From the NCBI GenBank assembly GCA_902521465.1, contig CABYRL010000004.1, positions 1 through 64,000 on the forward strand: a stretch of DNA of 64,000 bases. Direction: 5' to 3'. The first letter of the stretch is position 1, and the number at the start of each line of letters is the position of its first letter. Of the stretch, positions 22,726-33,667 are shown piece by piece. A model generated the notes under the pieces. The model had not been told where the DNA came from, ran no database searches, and was given only the letters and a program-made list of their open reading frames with translations. The stretch is from an uncultured Alphaproteobacteria bacterium (lineage in GTDB: Bacteria; Pseudomonadota; Alphaproteobacteria; HIMB59). The translations under genes were made by a program, and so were the position numbers.

Positions 22726-24774
22726 ATGGCGAAAAAAAAAGTTACAACAAAAAAAACTAAAAAGAAAATAATTAAAAAAAAAGCTTTATTAAAAAATACT
22801 ATTAAATCAAAAAAAAATAAAAAAAATGCAGTTGAATCAAATCCTCTTGAATTAGTCTTTAAAGAAAATGAAAATCAACTTTTTGCATTAATTACTAAAG
22901 AATTTGACAAAGATATTGCTTCAAAAGCAAAAACTTATATTAAGTCTTTCTCTAAAATTGAGGACTCTATTATTACTGTGAACGACTTTCTAAATTATAT
23001 TGAAAATCATGATGAAGATCTTTTTAAATTATTTAAAGCATATACATCAACTACAGAGTCGGACTCATCTTTGTCAAACGAAGAATCAGAAGAGGAAGAA
23101 AAATCAACTGGTGTAAAAAGTGATGACCCAGTTCGAATGTATCTTAAAGAAATGGGTAATGTAGAGTTACTCTCCAGAGAGGGCGAAATAGCAATCGCCA
23201 AAAGAATTGAATCTGGATTAGATAAAATGATGAACTCAATTCTAGAGTGCCCTGCTTCAATAGATATTTTAAAAAAATGGATTGAACAAGTGAAGCATAA
23301 CCATATTAATTTAAGGGAAATAGTAGATTTCGATGAGTATTTCAATGAAGACAATGATCCATACTCTAACTCAACTAAAAGAAAAGAAATTCAAAAAATA
23401 ATTAATGATAAAAAAAAAGCTCTTTTAAAAGAAAAACAGCAATTGATGAAAGAGCAAGGAATTGAGTTAGATAAAGAAAAACTTCAAGAAAATACAAATG
23501 AGGAGGATTTAGAAAATGAAAGCTTCTCCATTTCTATAATAGAAGAGTTCTATAAACCTGAGATTTTAAAAAAATTAGATAGAGTTTTAGTTCTCTCTGA
23601 CAATATAACTAAAATAAAAAAAAATAAGAATATTGCGAAGATTTCTGACTCAAAATCACTCAAGGAACTAAAAAAATACCAGGATGAGATACTTAATTAT
23701 TTTAATGAAATTAAAATTAAGCCCCATAAACTAGAGGAAATAATAACTCATCTATATTCAATTAATAAAGAAATTCAATCAAAAGAGGTATCTTTATTAA
23801 CATTAGCTACTCAAAATAAAATAAGTAGAGAATTATTTTTGAAGCACCACAATTTAAAAGACACATACACACTTTACCAGAAACACATGACCTCCTCAGA
23901 TGATTCTTTTAAAGCCCTTTTTAAAAAAAGTAATGTTAAATTAAAAGTAATTTACAAAGAGGTTTTAAGTCTATCTAAATTAGCAAACCAAAATACAATT
24001 GAATTTAAAGAGAAAGTAAGAGAAATACAATCCGGCCAAAGAACGGCCAATCAGGCAAAAAAAGAAATGATCGAAGCTAATTTACGTTTGGTTATCTCAA
24101 TAGCAAAAAAATATACCAATAGAGGCTTACAGTTTTTAGACCTTATTCAAGAGGGTAACATAGGATTAATGAAAGCTGTTGATAAATTTGAATATCGAAG
24201 AGGTTATAAATTTTCTACCTATGCTACTTGGTGGATAAGACAGGCTATTACGCGGTCTATAGCTGATCAAGCAAGAACCATTCGTATTCCAGTTCATATG
24301 ATTGAAACTATAAATAAAATTGTAAGGTCTAGTAGGCAATTAATTTTAGAACTTGGAAGAGAACCCACTCCTGAGGAGTTATCCGTTAGGCTTAAAATGC
24401 CAATAGAAAAAGTAAGAAAAGTACTAAAAATTGCGAAAGAACCTGTGAGCTTAGAGACACCAATAGGTGACGACGACGATAGCTTTCTTGGTGATTTTAT
24501 AGAGGATAAAAACGCTGTAATACCTGAAGATGCAGTTATGCAATTAAATCTGAGAGAAACTACTACCAAGATACTCTCTACGTTGACTCCAAGAGAGGAA
24601 AGGGTTTTGAGAATGAGATTTGGAATTGGGATGTCATCTGATCATACTTTAGAGGAAGTTGGTCAACAGTTCAGTGTAACTAGAGAAAGAATTAGACAAA
24701 TTGAAGCAAAGGCATTAAGAAAGTTAAAACATCCAATAAGATCTAAAAAACTTAAGTCTTTTATGGATTCATAA
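22726..24774 (+). CDS. rpoD: RNA polymerase sigma factor RpoD (sigma-70)
   Basis: [78 protein letters not shown]; region 4 [26 protein letters not shown]. Confidence 0.98.
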   Translation: MAKKKVTTKKTKKKIIKKKALLKNTIKSKKNKKNAVESNPLELVFKENENQLFALITKEFDKDIASKAKTYIKSFSKIEDSIITVNDFLNYIENHDEDLFKLFKAYTSTTESDSSLSNEESEEEEKSTGVKSDDPVRMYLKEMGNVELLSREGEIAIAKRIESGLDKMMNSILECPASIDILKKWIEQVKHNHINLREIVDFDEYFNEDNDPYSNSTKRKEIQKIINDKKKALLKEKQQLMKEQGIELDKEKLQENTNEEDLENESFSISIIEEFYKPEILKKLDRVLVLSDNITKIKKNKNIAKISDSKSLKELKKYQDEILNYFNEIKIKPHKLEEIITHLYSINKEIQSKEVSLLTLATQNKISRELFLKHHNLKDTYTLYQKHMTSSDDSFKALFKKSNVKLKVIYKEVLSLSKLANQNTIEFKEKVREIQSGQRTANQAKKEMIEANLRLVISIAKKYTNRGLQFLDLIQEGNIGLMKAVDKFEYRRGYKFSTYATWWIRQAITRSIADQARTIRIPVHMIETINKIVRSSRQLILELGREPTPEELSVRLKMPIEKVRKVLKIAKEPVSLETPIGDDDDSFLGDFIEDKNAVIPEDAVMQLNLRETTTKILSTLTPREERVLRMRFGIGMSSDHTLEEVGQQFSVTRERIRQIEAKALRKLKHPIRSKKLKSFMDS

Positions 24775-24815
24775 TAATATTGCTCATATAAATTCTTGTT
24801 TTTTTTTCATAAGAT

Positions 24816-24821
24816 TATAAT
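24816..24821 (+). promoter_or_regulatory. Possible -10 element (TATAAT) for the CAT-anticodon tRNA
   Basis: Exact TATAAT 18 nt before the tRNA 5' end; no convincing -35 hexamer, and chance matches are likely at this AT content. Confidence 0.3.
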
Positions 24822-24839
24822 AGTAACAATTCTAATCAT

Positions 24840-24916
24840 GGGCCTGTAGTTCAGTTGGTTAGAACGCGGTGCTCATAACGCCGTTGTCGCAGGTTCGAGT
24901 CCTGCCGGGCCCACCA
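24840..24916 (+). tRNA. tRNA with CAT anticodon, probably tRNA-Ile2 (lysidine type), possibly elongator tRNA-Met
   Basis: GGGCCTG acceptor, GCAGGTTCGAGTCCTGC T-arm, GGGCCCACCA 3' end; anticodon stem CGGTG/CGCCG, loop CTCATAA. Confidence 0.93.
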
Positions 24917-24928
24917 TTATATAAAAAA

Positions 24929-25519
24929 CTAAATTTTTTGTATTTCTTTAATTAAAGCCTCTAGACTACCTCTGTTTTTTCTGAGTATTTTATTAAATTC
25001 TGATTTTTTGGTTACAAAATAAGACGTATTCTCTACAATGACATCTATAATTTTAAAAGACTTACCTGTTTCTATTACTTTCCAATATAGATTAGCTGAT
25101 GATTTTTCATATGAAATTTCTGATTTAATTATATAAATATCATCTTTTATATCAACATCCTTTAGAACTATTGAACTTGAAGAATTTGAATTAGCAAGTT
25201 TGTATATAGTCTTTATCAGATAATCTGTAAAAGCAGTTAAATACACAGATAATTCATTTTCTGAGCTATTATTTATTATATTTTCACCAATCAGACCATA
25301 TGCAATAGATTTAGTAGCAAAATTTTTATTAACAAAATATTTATATTTTTCATAGTTTTCATTATCAGTTCCCTCATTATTACTAATTATTTCTAAAAAT
25401 TGATTTGACTCTCTTTCAAACCATTCTGATACCTCTGAGGCTTGAGAAGAAGAAAATAAAAAGATTGTGGTTAAAAGAACAAGTAAAATTTTCATATATT
25501 TAAGTAAATATAGTTTCAA
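24929..25519 (-). CDS. mlaC: MlaC-like phospholipid-binding protein (Tgt2/ABC transporter auxiliary)
   Basis: Signal peptide; MlaC-like length and fold pattern (LTAFTDYLIKTIYKLAN, YWKVIETGKSFKIIDVIVENTSY); downstream of mlaA. Confidence 0.75.
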   Translation of the reverse strand: MKLYLLKYMKILLVLLTTIFLFSSSQASEVSEWFERESNQFLEIISNNEGTDNENYEKYKYFVNKNFATKSIAYGLIGENIINNSSENELSVYLTAFTDYLIKTIYKLANSNSSSSIVLKDVDIKDDIYIIKSEISYEKSSANLYWKVIETGKSFKIIDVIVENTSYFVTKKSEFNKILRKNRGSLEALIKEIQKI

Positions 25520-25522
25520 AAA

Positions 25523-26263
25523 CTATTCAATATAAATTTTTGGTACAGGTAAGTTTTGTATATATTCCTCTTCTAATTGAGCATTTCTATTTTGATAATA
25601 AATAGATTTTATCATTTCGTATCTATCTGATGAAACATCTCTAACCTTATCAATTTGTTCATCTATTTCTACCCTCTCGTTAATACCATTACCTATTGCG
25701 ATATATTCTCTATTTGGAACATTATTTGATAAGGGATCTACAACGTATTCGATTACATCTCCACTAAAATCTCTTAAATTACTTGGACCTATTATTGGAA
25801 TTACTATGTAAGGACCACTTGATACACCACCTTTTGCAAGGGTAATTCCAAAGTCTGTTTCATTTTTTTCCATACCTACTTTTGAGGCTAAATCAAAAGT
25901 ACCTAAGCTAGTGAAAGTATTAATTGTAAAACGTCCTATCGAATTAAATGATTTATAAAATTCTCCTTGAAGAACAAAGGATACTGTTCTTAATGGCTCC
26001 TTTAAATTGCTAAAAAAATTTGAAACTCCTTTTTCTACTGGTTCAGGAGCAATAAATTTATAAGTTTTGACAATTGGCCGAATAGCAATATCGTCTATAA
26101 AAAAATTAAAATTTAATACAACTCTATTTATCGGTTCAATAGGATCGTAAATTTCATCATAGGAAATTCCTGGCTCAACTGTCTGCTCGTTAGAATGTAA
26201 AGTAGTAATTTGGAAAAAAGAAACAAATATTAATAAAAGAAGTACTTTCAAATGTTTTTTCAT
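25523..26263 (-). CDS. mlaA: MlaA (VacJ) family lipoprotein-like protein
   Basis: DPIEPINRVVLNFNFFIDDIAIRPIVKTYKFIAPEPVEKGVSNFFSNLKEP and GVSSGPYIVIPIIGPSNLRD. Confidence 0.93.
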   Translation of the reverse strand: MKKHLKVLLLLIFVSFFQITTLHSNEQTVEPGISYDEIYDPIEPINRVVLNFNFFIDDIAIRPIVKTYKFIAPEPVEKGVSNFFSNLKEPLRTVSFVLQGEFYKSFNSIGRFTINTFTSLGTFDLASKVGMEKNETDFGITLAKGGVSSGPYIVIPIIGPSNLRDFSGDVIEYVVDPLSNNVPNREYIAIGNGINERVEIDEQIDKVRDVSSDRYEMIKSIYYQNRNAQLEEEYIQNLPVPKIYIE

Positions 26264-26300
26264 TACGTAAGATCTATTTCTATTATATTACATTTAATTT

Positions 26301-28319
26301 ATGGATTTTAGTAAACTAAATAAAGAACAAATAATTGCAGTAGAACATCAAAAGGGACCACTTTTGGTACTTTCAGGAGCCGGCACTGGTAAAACTAGAG
26401 TTTTAACTTCTAGGTTTGTTTATATTGTTCAAAACCTAAATGTTAATTTTAATGAAATTATAGCTGTTACTTTCACAAATAAGGCTGCCAATGAAATTAA
26501 AGAAAGGGTAAATTTTGAGCTTAAAAGTAGTATTGATACACCTTGGATAGGTACATTCCATTCTATATTTGCAAAATTTTTAAGAAAGCATTCAGGTCTT
26601 GTAAATTTAAAATCTAATTTTACCATATTAGATATTGAGGACCAAAAAAAATTATTAAAACAAGTTTTAGATTATTGCAAGATTAACAAAGATATTGGTG
26701 AAGGTGTTTATCATAACGAAATTCAAAATTTAAAAGATAATAAAATCCTTTTTAATCAAGATAAAAAAATTGCTAAATTTTCAGCTCTCGAAAAATTAGA
26801 TGAAATTTATTCTTACTATCAGCAAAGACTTGTTGAAATAAATGCAGTTGACTTTGGTGATATTCTTTTACATAGCTATAAAATACTTCATGATAACTTA
26901 GATATTCAGAAATCTTATAAAAATTTTATTAAACATATTCTTATTGATGAGTTTCAAGATACAAACATAATTCAATATGATTTAATTAAATTGATGTTAA
27001 ATTCAGAAAAAAATTTATTCTGCGTGGGAGATGATGATCAATCAATTTATGCATGGCGCGGTGCACACATAGAAAATATTATCAATTTTCCTAAAGAATT
27101 TAATTCTCCTGTTGTGCGATTAACAAAAAATTATCGATCAAACAGTTCTATTTTAGAGGCTGCTGCTTGCATTATTAGTAATAATAAAAATAGATTAGGC
27201 AAAGACCTAATTAGTTTTAATACAAAAATACCAGAACAAAAAATCAAACTAAATTCATTTTACTCTCAAGAGGAAGAGTCATTATGGATATCAGAAGATA
27301 TATCTAAAAAATTTCAAGAAAATAATAGTATTGGTATCCTAGTTAGACTAACTGCCCAAATGAGAAGTATAGAAGACAAGTTAATTAAATATGCTTTACC
27401 TTACGAAATTATAGGAGGTCCAAGATTTTTTGAGAGAAAGGAAATAAAAGACATTTTGGCATATTTAAAACTAGCTAATAGTTTTCAAGATGATTTATCA
27501 TTTGAAAGAGTGATCAATTTACCTAAAAGAGGAATAGGCGATCAATCATTAAAATTAATAATTGATAATTCGAGAGAGAAAAAAATATCATTTTTTGAGT
27601 CTTTAAATTTTTTATCTGATGAAAATAAATTGCCCGGATCTCTTATTTTAAAAACTAAACCATTCATTGAAATTATAAAAAAAACATCAAACCTAATTAA
27701 CAAAACAACCTTAGAAGACATAGGTATTTTTATAATTGAAGAGTCAGGATATTTAAAAATGTTAGAAAATGAAAAAAATAAATTGAAAAAAATAGAAAAT
27801 GAAACAAGGATTGATAATTTAAAAGAATTTGTAAATGCTCTATCAGAATTTGATAATCTAAATGACTTTTTAGAACATGTAGGTTTGGTTAACGAAAATC
27901 AAAAAAAAACATTCTCTAATTCTATTAAACTTATGACACTGCATGCAGCAAAAGGATTAGAATTTGATCATGTTTACTTACCTGGTTGGGAGGAGGGTAT
28001 CTTTCCAAGTTCAAGGGCATTAGAGCAAAATTCATCAAAATCACTTGAGGAAGAGAGACGACTTGCTTATGTCGGAATTACCAGAGCAAAGTTTGATTTA
28101 AATTTAAGCTACGCAACTTCTAGATATACTTATGGTATGAATAATTATTCATTACCATCAAGGTTTTTAAATGAAATTTCAAAAGTTGATAAAAACACAA
28201 TAAACACAATCGAAGAATATTCTTCACCTAATTTAAGTAAAAAGATTACTTCTGATAATGCACAATTAAGTCCTGGAAAAAAAAGAATGCTAGAATTTTT
28301 AAAAAAAAATAATAAATGA
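26301..28319 (+). CDS. uvrD: UvrD/PcrA-type superfamily I DNA helicase
   Basis: LSGAGTGKTRVLTSR, LIDEFQDTN, GDDDQSIYAWRGA, VRLTKNYRS, LMTLHAAKGLEFDHVYLPG, AYVGITRAK. Confidence 0.96.
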   Translation: MDFSKLNKEQIIAVEHQKGPLLVLSGAGTGKTRVLTSRFVYIVQNLNVNFNEIIAVTFTNKAANEIKERVNFELKSSIDTPWIGTFHSIFAKFLRKHSGLVNLKSNFTILDIEDQKKLLKQVLDYCKINKDIGEGVYHNEIQNLKDNKILFNQDKKIAKFSALEKLDEIYSYYQQRLVEINAVDFGDILLHSYKILHDNLDIQKSYKNFIKHILIDEFQDTNIIQYDLIKLMLNSEKNLFCVGDDDQSIYAWRGAHIENIINFPKEFNSPVVRLTKNYRSNSSILEAAACIISNNKNRLGKDLISFNTKIPEQKIKLNSFYSQEEESLWISEDISKKFQENNSIGILVRLTAQMRSIEDKLIKYALPYEIIGGPRFFERKEIKDILAYLKLANSFQDDLSFERVINLPKRGIGDQSLKLIIDNSREKKISFFESLNFLSDENKLPGSLILKTKPFIEIIKKTSNLINKTTLEDIGIFIIEESGYLKMLENEKNKLKKIENETRIDNLKEFVNALSEFDNLNDFLEHVGLVNENQKKTFSNSIKLMTLHAAKGLEFDHVYLPGWEEGIFPSSRALEQNSSKSLEEERRLAYVGITRAKFDLNLSYATSRYTYGMNNYSLPSRFLNEISKVDKNTINTIEEYSSPNLSKKITSDNAQLSPGKKRMLEFLKKNNK

Positions 28320-30034
28320 AATCCCATCCTATTAAAACTTTTTTAAAAGATAAAAAAATGGATTTTTATCTTATTACTAATAATGATTTACATCTAAATG
28401 AGAGTCCAAATTTAGAATTAAAGGATATTTATAAATTATTTAAATTTGATTGTACAAGAGGATACATCCTTTTTTTTATTAATAAATTTGTCTTTTTTAC
28501 TGATTCGCGTTACATATTGGCAGCAAAAAAATTTTTCAAAAATAATTGCGAAATTTATAATTTAAATGAAATCAATATTATTGATTACCTTATTATGCAA
28601 AAAAAGGAACTATCTGGTATTTTAGACTCTAGATTAATTTCAGTTAAAGAATTTAGAGAGATCAATTCAAAATTAGAAAAAAATAAAATTAATATTTACC
28701 CACATTTTACAAATTTTTTTAAAAAGAATTATTATCCAAATTTCAATATTTCCTATCCGCTTAGCATGCCAAAGTATTTAATTCCAAGAACATTTAATGA
28801 TAATCTAAAAAGAATCAAAAATAATATTAAAACAGAGGGCATATTAATTTGGAACAATGCACATGTAGCATATCTATTAAATGTAAGATCATTTGAACTA
28901 TGGAATTCAACTAAACCATTCTCAGGTTTATTTATTCCAAAAAAAAATATCAAACCTATTTTGATAACAAATAACTTAAAATTAGGTAAAATATCAAAAA
29001 TCAATAATAATTTTAAGATCTTAAGAGAAGAAAATTTTATTAAATTTATTAAATTATCAAAATTTAAAGACATAGAAACTTCTTATGAGTTTCTAAATTT
29101 AAATATTTATTTACGATTATCTAAATTTTTAAATTTATCTGAGACTAATATAAATATTTCTAAATATCTGGGTATTAAGACATCTAAAGAAATAAAAAAT
29201 ATTGAAACTTGTCATATTGAAGATGGTTTAGCTGTAACTAAATTTATTATTGATTTAAAAACAAAAAACATAAAACCTAAAAATGAGTACGAAATTTCAG
29301 AATATTTATACAATAAAAGAAAAGAGTGTATAAACTTTTTTGGGAATTCATTTGATTATATTAGTGCGTATGACTCAAATGCTGCTATAGTTCATTACAA
29401 ACCACTTTCTAATAATTCCTTATCTTCTAAAAATAGGAATATACTTTTAATTGACTCCGGTGCTCAATATTTAGAAGGCACTACAGATATAACAAGAGTA
29501 ATTAAAGTTGGAACAAAAAATTTTTCTAGAATAAAATATTCTTACACCTACTTATTAAAATCTTTAATTAAAATAGAAAATAAAATATTTCCAAGAAATA
29601 CAAGGTCATCAGAAATAGATTTATTTATCAGAAATTATTTAGCTAAATTTAGAATATATTACAGTCATGGCACTGGACATGGAGTTGGAAATTTTGGTGA
29701 TGTACATGAAAAATATCCCATTATCTCTCAAAGATCTAAGGATATCTTAACTAAGAATAATTTATTTTCTATTGAACCTGGGCACTACATCGAAGGTCAG
29801 TTTGGTCTAAGAATTGAAAATTTATACGTTACAAAAACTTTAAATAAAAATTTAATCTTAAAAAATATCACATTGGTACCCTACGATTTAGAATTGATTA
29901 ATTTTAAATACATTACAAATTTCGAGAAGAAATATATTAAAAGATATCATGAGAATATTTATGAAACTCTCCAATCGAGATTGAATAATAAACAAAAGAT
30001 TTATTTTTTAAAAAATTTAATTAATAAGATTTAA
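28316..30034 (+). CDS. pepP: M24 aminopeptidase P (Xaa-Pro aminopeptidase)
   Basis: LLIDSGAQYLEGTTDITRV, SHGTGHGVGNFGDVHEKYP, FSIEPGHY: M24 metal-ligand motifs. Confidence 0.92.
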   Translation: MKSHPIKTFLKDKKMDFYLITNNDLHLNESPNLELKDIYKLFKFDCTRGYILFFINKFVFFTDSRYILAAKKFFKNNCEIYNLNEINIIDYLIMQKKELSGILDSRLISVKEFREINSKLEKNKINIYPHFTNFFKKNYYPNFNISYPLSMPKYLIPRTFNDNLKRIKNNIKTEGILIWNNAHVAYLLNVRSFELWNSTKPFSGLFIPKKNIKPILITNNLKLGKISKINNNFKILREENFIKFIKLSKFKDIETSYEFLNLNIYLRLSKFLNLSETNINISKYLGIKTSKEIKNIETCHIEDGLAVTKFIIDLKTKNIKPKNEYEISEYLYNKRKECINFFGNSFDYISAYDSNAAIVHYKPLSNNSLSSKNRNILLIDSGAQYLEGTTDITRVIKVGTKNFSRIKYSYTYLLKSLIKIENKIFPRNTRSSEIDLFIRNYLAKFRIYYSHGTGHGVGNFGDVHEKYPIISQRSKDILTKNNLFSIEPGHYIEGQFGLRIENLYVTKTLNKNLILKNITLVPYDLELINFKYITNFEKKYIKRYHENIYETLQSRLNNKQKIYFLKNLINKI

Positions 30035-32011
30035 AAAATCTTTCTCATTTAAAATATTTATTTTTAACTCTTTAGCTTTTTTTAATTTAGAACCAGATTT
30101 CTTTCCAAAAACAAGAATGTCTAAATTTTTTGAGACATTTGAGGCAATTTTATATCCCTTTTTTTTTGCCAACTCTTTTGCTCTATCTCTTGACATGTTT
30201 TCGAGAGTTCCTGTAAATAAAATACTCTTATTAAGACTAATTTTATTATCCTCAATTTTCTCAATTTCAATTATGTCAAGTATCGCAAAAGCTTCCTCAA
30301 GATTACTTTTATCAGAAAAATAATTAATAAAAGAATTTATAGCTTTTTCTCCTAATCCATCGATATTTTCGATTTGCTCCCTTAGTTTTTTTGATTGAAT
30401 AAAATTTTTAAATCTAGATTTATTTTTAAAATACAAAGATATAAGCTCAGAATTATTTTCACCCATGTATCTAAGACCAAGAGAATATAAATATCTCGAC
30501 AGAGAGGTAACCTTGGATTTATTTATTGAGTCTATGAGATTAAAAAAGGATCTTTCACCAAATCCCTCTAGACTAATAATTTTATCTTTATGATCTTCTA
30601 GTCTATAAATATCTATTCTGTTTGATATTAACTTAAGACTAATAAATTTTTCAATTAATTTTTCACCAAGACCGTCTATATTCATAGCTTTTTTAGACAC
30701 AAAATGTTTAAAATTTTCTAATGTTTGATATTTGCATTCATTTTTTCTAGCACTGCACCTTTGAACTGCCTCACTTTCAATTTTAATAATTTTAGATCCG
30801 CATAAACATTTATTTGGCACTTCAAATTTTTTATTTGTTCTTTTTCTTTTTTCTAAATCTACTTTTGAAATATATGGAATTACATCTCCAGCTCTTTTAA
30901 CCCAAACAAAATCATTAATCCTTATATCTTTTCTAATTACCTCATCAAAATTATGAAGAGTTGCATTTGATACTATCACACCGCCAATATTAATTGGCTT
31001 CAATCTTGCTACAGGTGTGATTGCTCCAGTTCTTCCAATTTGTAATTCTATTTTTTCAACTTTTGTCAACGCTTCCTCTGAACTAAATTTAGCTGCAATT
31101 GCCCATCTAGGGAATTTATTAGTACTGCCTAACATTCTTTGTATATTTAAGTCACTAATCTTAATTACCATGCCATCAATATCAAAATCGATCGAAGATC
31201 TTTTTTTCTCAATTTCTAAAATGTAATCGTATATACTCTTTAAACTATTATATTTTCGTGCATAACCAGTATCATCAAATTCATTATTTTTGCAAAAACT
31301 TAAAAAATCTTCAAAGTTTAAGAACTCTTCTTTATAAGAAAATTTACCATATCCATGTGGTATGAATCTTAAAGGCCTATCTTCTATAACTTTACTATTA
31401 ATTTGACGAAGAGACCCTGAAGCGGCATTTCTAGGATTAGAAAATTGATTTTTTTTTCCAAACTGTTTATTTAATTTTTCAAAATCTTTTCTTATAAAAA
31501 AAACCTCACCTCTTATTTCTATGAGTTTAGATTTACAATTTTTTAAAACCTTGGGTATACCTTTAATATTCAAGACATTTTTTGTAATATCTTCTCCTAC
31601 TATCCCGTCTCCTCTAGTAATGGCTTTAAATAATTTATTATCTATGTATATTAGTGATAAAGAAACTCCATCAATTTTACAATCTACATTAAATTTATAA
31701 TTTGAAATTTGTTTCTTTAAAAAATTACTAGCTTTATTAAAAAAATCCTCTGAGTCACTCAAATTAAAACTATTTGAAAGTGATAACATTGGTTCATGGT
31801 GTTTAAATTTTTCAAATTTCGATGAAGGTGTTGTGCCTATACCTAAATCATCAATTTTTTTTAATTTAGGGTTTTTTGACAATAATTTATCATACTCTCT
31901 TTTTAAATTGTCATACTCTGAGTCAGTAATTGTTGGACTTGCGTTGTAATATTGTTTATTAAACAATTTTAACCTATTTTTTATTTTTATAAGGCTATCT
32001 TTTGTTTTCAT
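30017..32011 (-). CDS. ligA: NAD-dependent DNA ligase LigA (likely start MKTKDS at 32011; ORF track extends to 32074)
   Basis: CKIDGVSLSLIYIDNKLFKAITRGDGIVGEDIT, NPRNAASGSLRQ, zinc Cys cluster, helix-hairpin-helix and BRCT C-terminus. Confidence 0.97.
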   Translation of the reverse strand: MKTKDSLIKIKNRLKLFNKQYYNASPTITDSEYDNLKREYDKLLSKNPKLKKIDDLGIGTTPSSKFEKFKHHEPMLSLSNSFNLSDSEDFFNKASNFLKKQISNYKFNVDCKIDGVSLSLIYIDNKLFKAITRGDGIVGEDITKNVLNIKGIPKVLKNCKSKLIEIRGEVFFIRKDFEKLNKQFGKKNQFSNPRNAASGSLRQINSKVIEDRPLRFIPHGYGKFSYKEEFLNFEDFLSFCKNNEFDDTGYARKYNSLKSIYDYILEIEKKRSSIDFDIDGMVIKISDLNIQRMLGSTNKFPRWAIAAKFSSEEALTKVEKIELQIGRTGAITPVARLKPINIGGVIVSNATLHNFDEVIRKDIRINDFVWVKRAGDVIPYISKVDLEKRKRTNKKFEVPNKCLCGSKIIKIESEAVQRCSARKNECKYQTLENFKHFVSKKAMNIDGLGEKLIEKFISLKLISNRIDIYRLEDHKDKIISLEGFGERSFFNLIDSINKSKVTSLSRYLYSLGLRYMGENNSELISLYFKNKSRFKNFIQSKKLREQIENIDGLGEKAINSFINYFSDKSNLEEAFAILDIIEIEKIEDNKISLNKSILFTGTLENMSRDRAKELAKKKGYKIASNVSKNLDILVFGKKSGSKLKKAKELKINILNEKDFLNLIN

Positions 32012-32015
32012 TTTT

Positions 32016-33662
32016 TTAATTTTGAAGTAGATCTGTGGCAACTTTTTTTGCAGTCTCAGTAATCTTTGTTCCACTAATTAAACTAGCTATTTCATCAATT
32101 CTTGATTCTTCATTTAACTCAACAATATGACTTGTCATTTCATCATTCTTTATAATTTTCTCAATTTTCCAATGTTTGTGAGCTTTTGAGGCAACCTGGG
32201 GTGAATGTGTAATAGCTATAACTTGATTTTTTTTTGAAATATTATTTATTTTTTCAGAGACATTAGATGCAATTTGACCACTCAAACCACTATCTACTTC
32301 ATCAAAGATGAGTGTTAAATCTTTATCATTATTAGCTGACAATGATTTAATTATAAGAAGTAATCGTGATAATTCACCTCCAGAAGCTACTTTTTTTATT
32401 GAGTTAAATTCAGATTTTTTATTAGTTCTAAATAAGACATCTAGTTCATCATATCCTTGAGAATTATAATCTTTTTCATCTTTCTCTAAAAACTTAAATA
32501 TAAGTTCGCCCTGTTCAATATTTACAATCGGAAGTTGTTTGTTAATGTTCTCTGATATTTTTTTTGACTCTTTCTTTCTCAAATTAGAAACCTTCAAAGC
32601 TTCTATTTTGAAGTTATTAAGATCATTAGTTTTCTTATCAAAAAGAATTTTTTTCTCTCTATCAAAATTTTCAAGAGAGTCTATTTCATTTAATATTTTA
32701 TCTTTAATTGAAAATAAATTTTCAGGATCTACGTTGAAGAATTTTGATAGCTGTTGATATTGATAGATTTTTTCATCAATCTCATCAAAATCAATTTCAA
32801 CATAATCCTCAGAATTAAATTTATTTTCTAGTTCATTAATCAATTCATTAACATCTAAAATTGATGAAGCAAATTTTTGAGAAATATCTGAGTATTCTTC
32901 ATTTATTTCCCTTAATTTATTTAAATTTTTCTCTATTAAACTTAAGTGATCATTTGAATTAAATTTTGAAAACAAATTTTTAATTTCATTAGAAATTTCG
33001 CTATATTTTTTAATGTTTTTGTTCAAGTTTCTTTTATTCACTAATTCTTCATATTCGTTTTCTGTTGGATTTAAGGTTTTAATTTTATTATTTTTAATTT
33101 TTAGTATCTCTAGTTTCTCTTTTATATTTTTTTCGTTTTCTAAATGAGCTAAATAAATATTTTTTGAATTTTTAAACTCTTCAAATTTAAAATTTAAATC
33201 ATCTTTTTTTATATTTCCTATATTATCTATAAATTTAAGAAAATATTTGTTATCAAATAGTTCTTGTTGTTCAAAATTTTCCTGAAATTCAATTACATTC
33301 TTTAATATTCCTCTCACATTGTTGAGAGGTTTTATTTCACCATTAATTAATAATTTTGACTTTTGACTCGAGTTTATTTGTCTTTCAACAATTAAATAAT
33401 CATCTTCTAAATTTATACTTAACTCATCAAGATTTTTTTTAATTAAATTATTAATTTCGAAAACTGCTTTTATAGATGAAATTTCATTATCTTTTAAATT
33501 AAGATTAGTTTGATTTTTTCCACCAAGTGCTAACTTTAGTCCTTCAATTATTATAGATTTACCCGCACCTGTCTCTCCTGTAAATGCATTAAAACCATTA
33601 ATAAAATTGATTGATATTTCTTTTATTAAAAGAAAGTTTTTAATTTCTAACGAAACTAACAT
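32016..33662 (-). CDS. recN: DNA repair protein RecN
   Basis: FTGETGAGKSIIIEGLKLALGGK, VASGGELSRLLLIIKSL, LIFDEVDSGLSGQIA, ITHSPQVASKAHKHW. Confidence 0.96.
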   Translation of the reverse strand: MLVSLEIKNFLLIKEISINFINGFNAFTGETGAGKSIIIEGLKLALGGKNQTNLNLKDNEISSIKAVFEINNLIKKNLDELSINLEDDYLIVERQINSSQKSKLLINGEIKPLNNVRGILKNVIEFQENFEQQELFDNKYFLKFIDNIGNIKKDDLNFKFEEFKNSKNIYLAHLENEKNIKEKLEILKIKNNKIKTLNPTENEYEELVNKRNLNKNIKKYSEISNEIKNLFSKFNSNDHLSLIEKNLNKLREINEEYSDISQKFASSILDVNELINELENKFNSEDYVEIDFDEIDEKIYQYQQLSKFFNVDPENLFSIKDKILNEIDSLENFDREKKILFDKKTNDLNNFKIEALKVSNLRKKESKKISENINKQLPIVNIEQGELIFKFLEKDEKDYNSQGYDELDVLFRTNKKSEFNSIKKVASGGELSRLLLIIKSLSANNDKDLTLIFDEVDSGLSGQIASNVSEKINNISKKNQVIAITHSPQVASKAHKHWKIEKIIKNDEMTSHIVELNEESRIDEIASLISGTKITETAKKVATDLLQN

Positions 33663-33667
33663 CTATG

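Noticed and set aside
21520-24569. Minus-strand ORFs within dnaG and rpoD
   Set aside because: Antisense shadows; no domain evidence.
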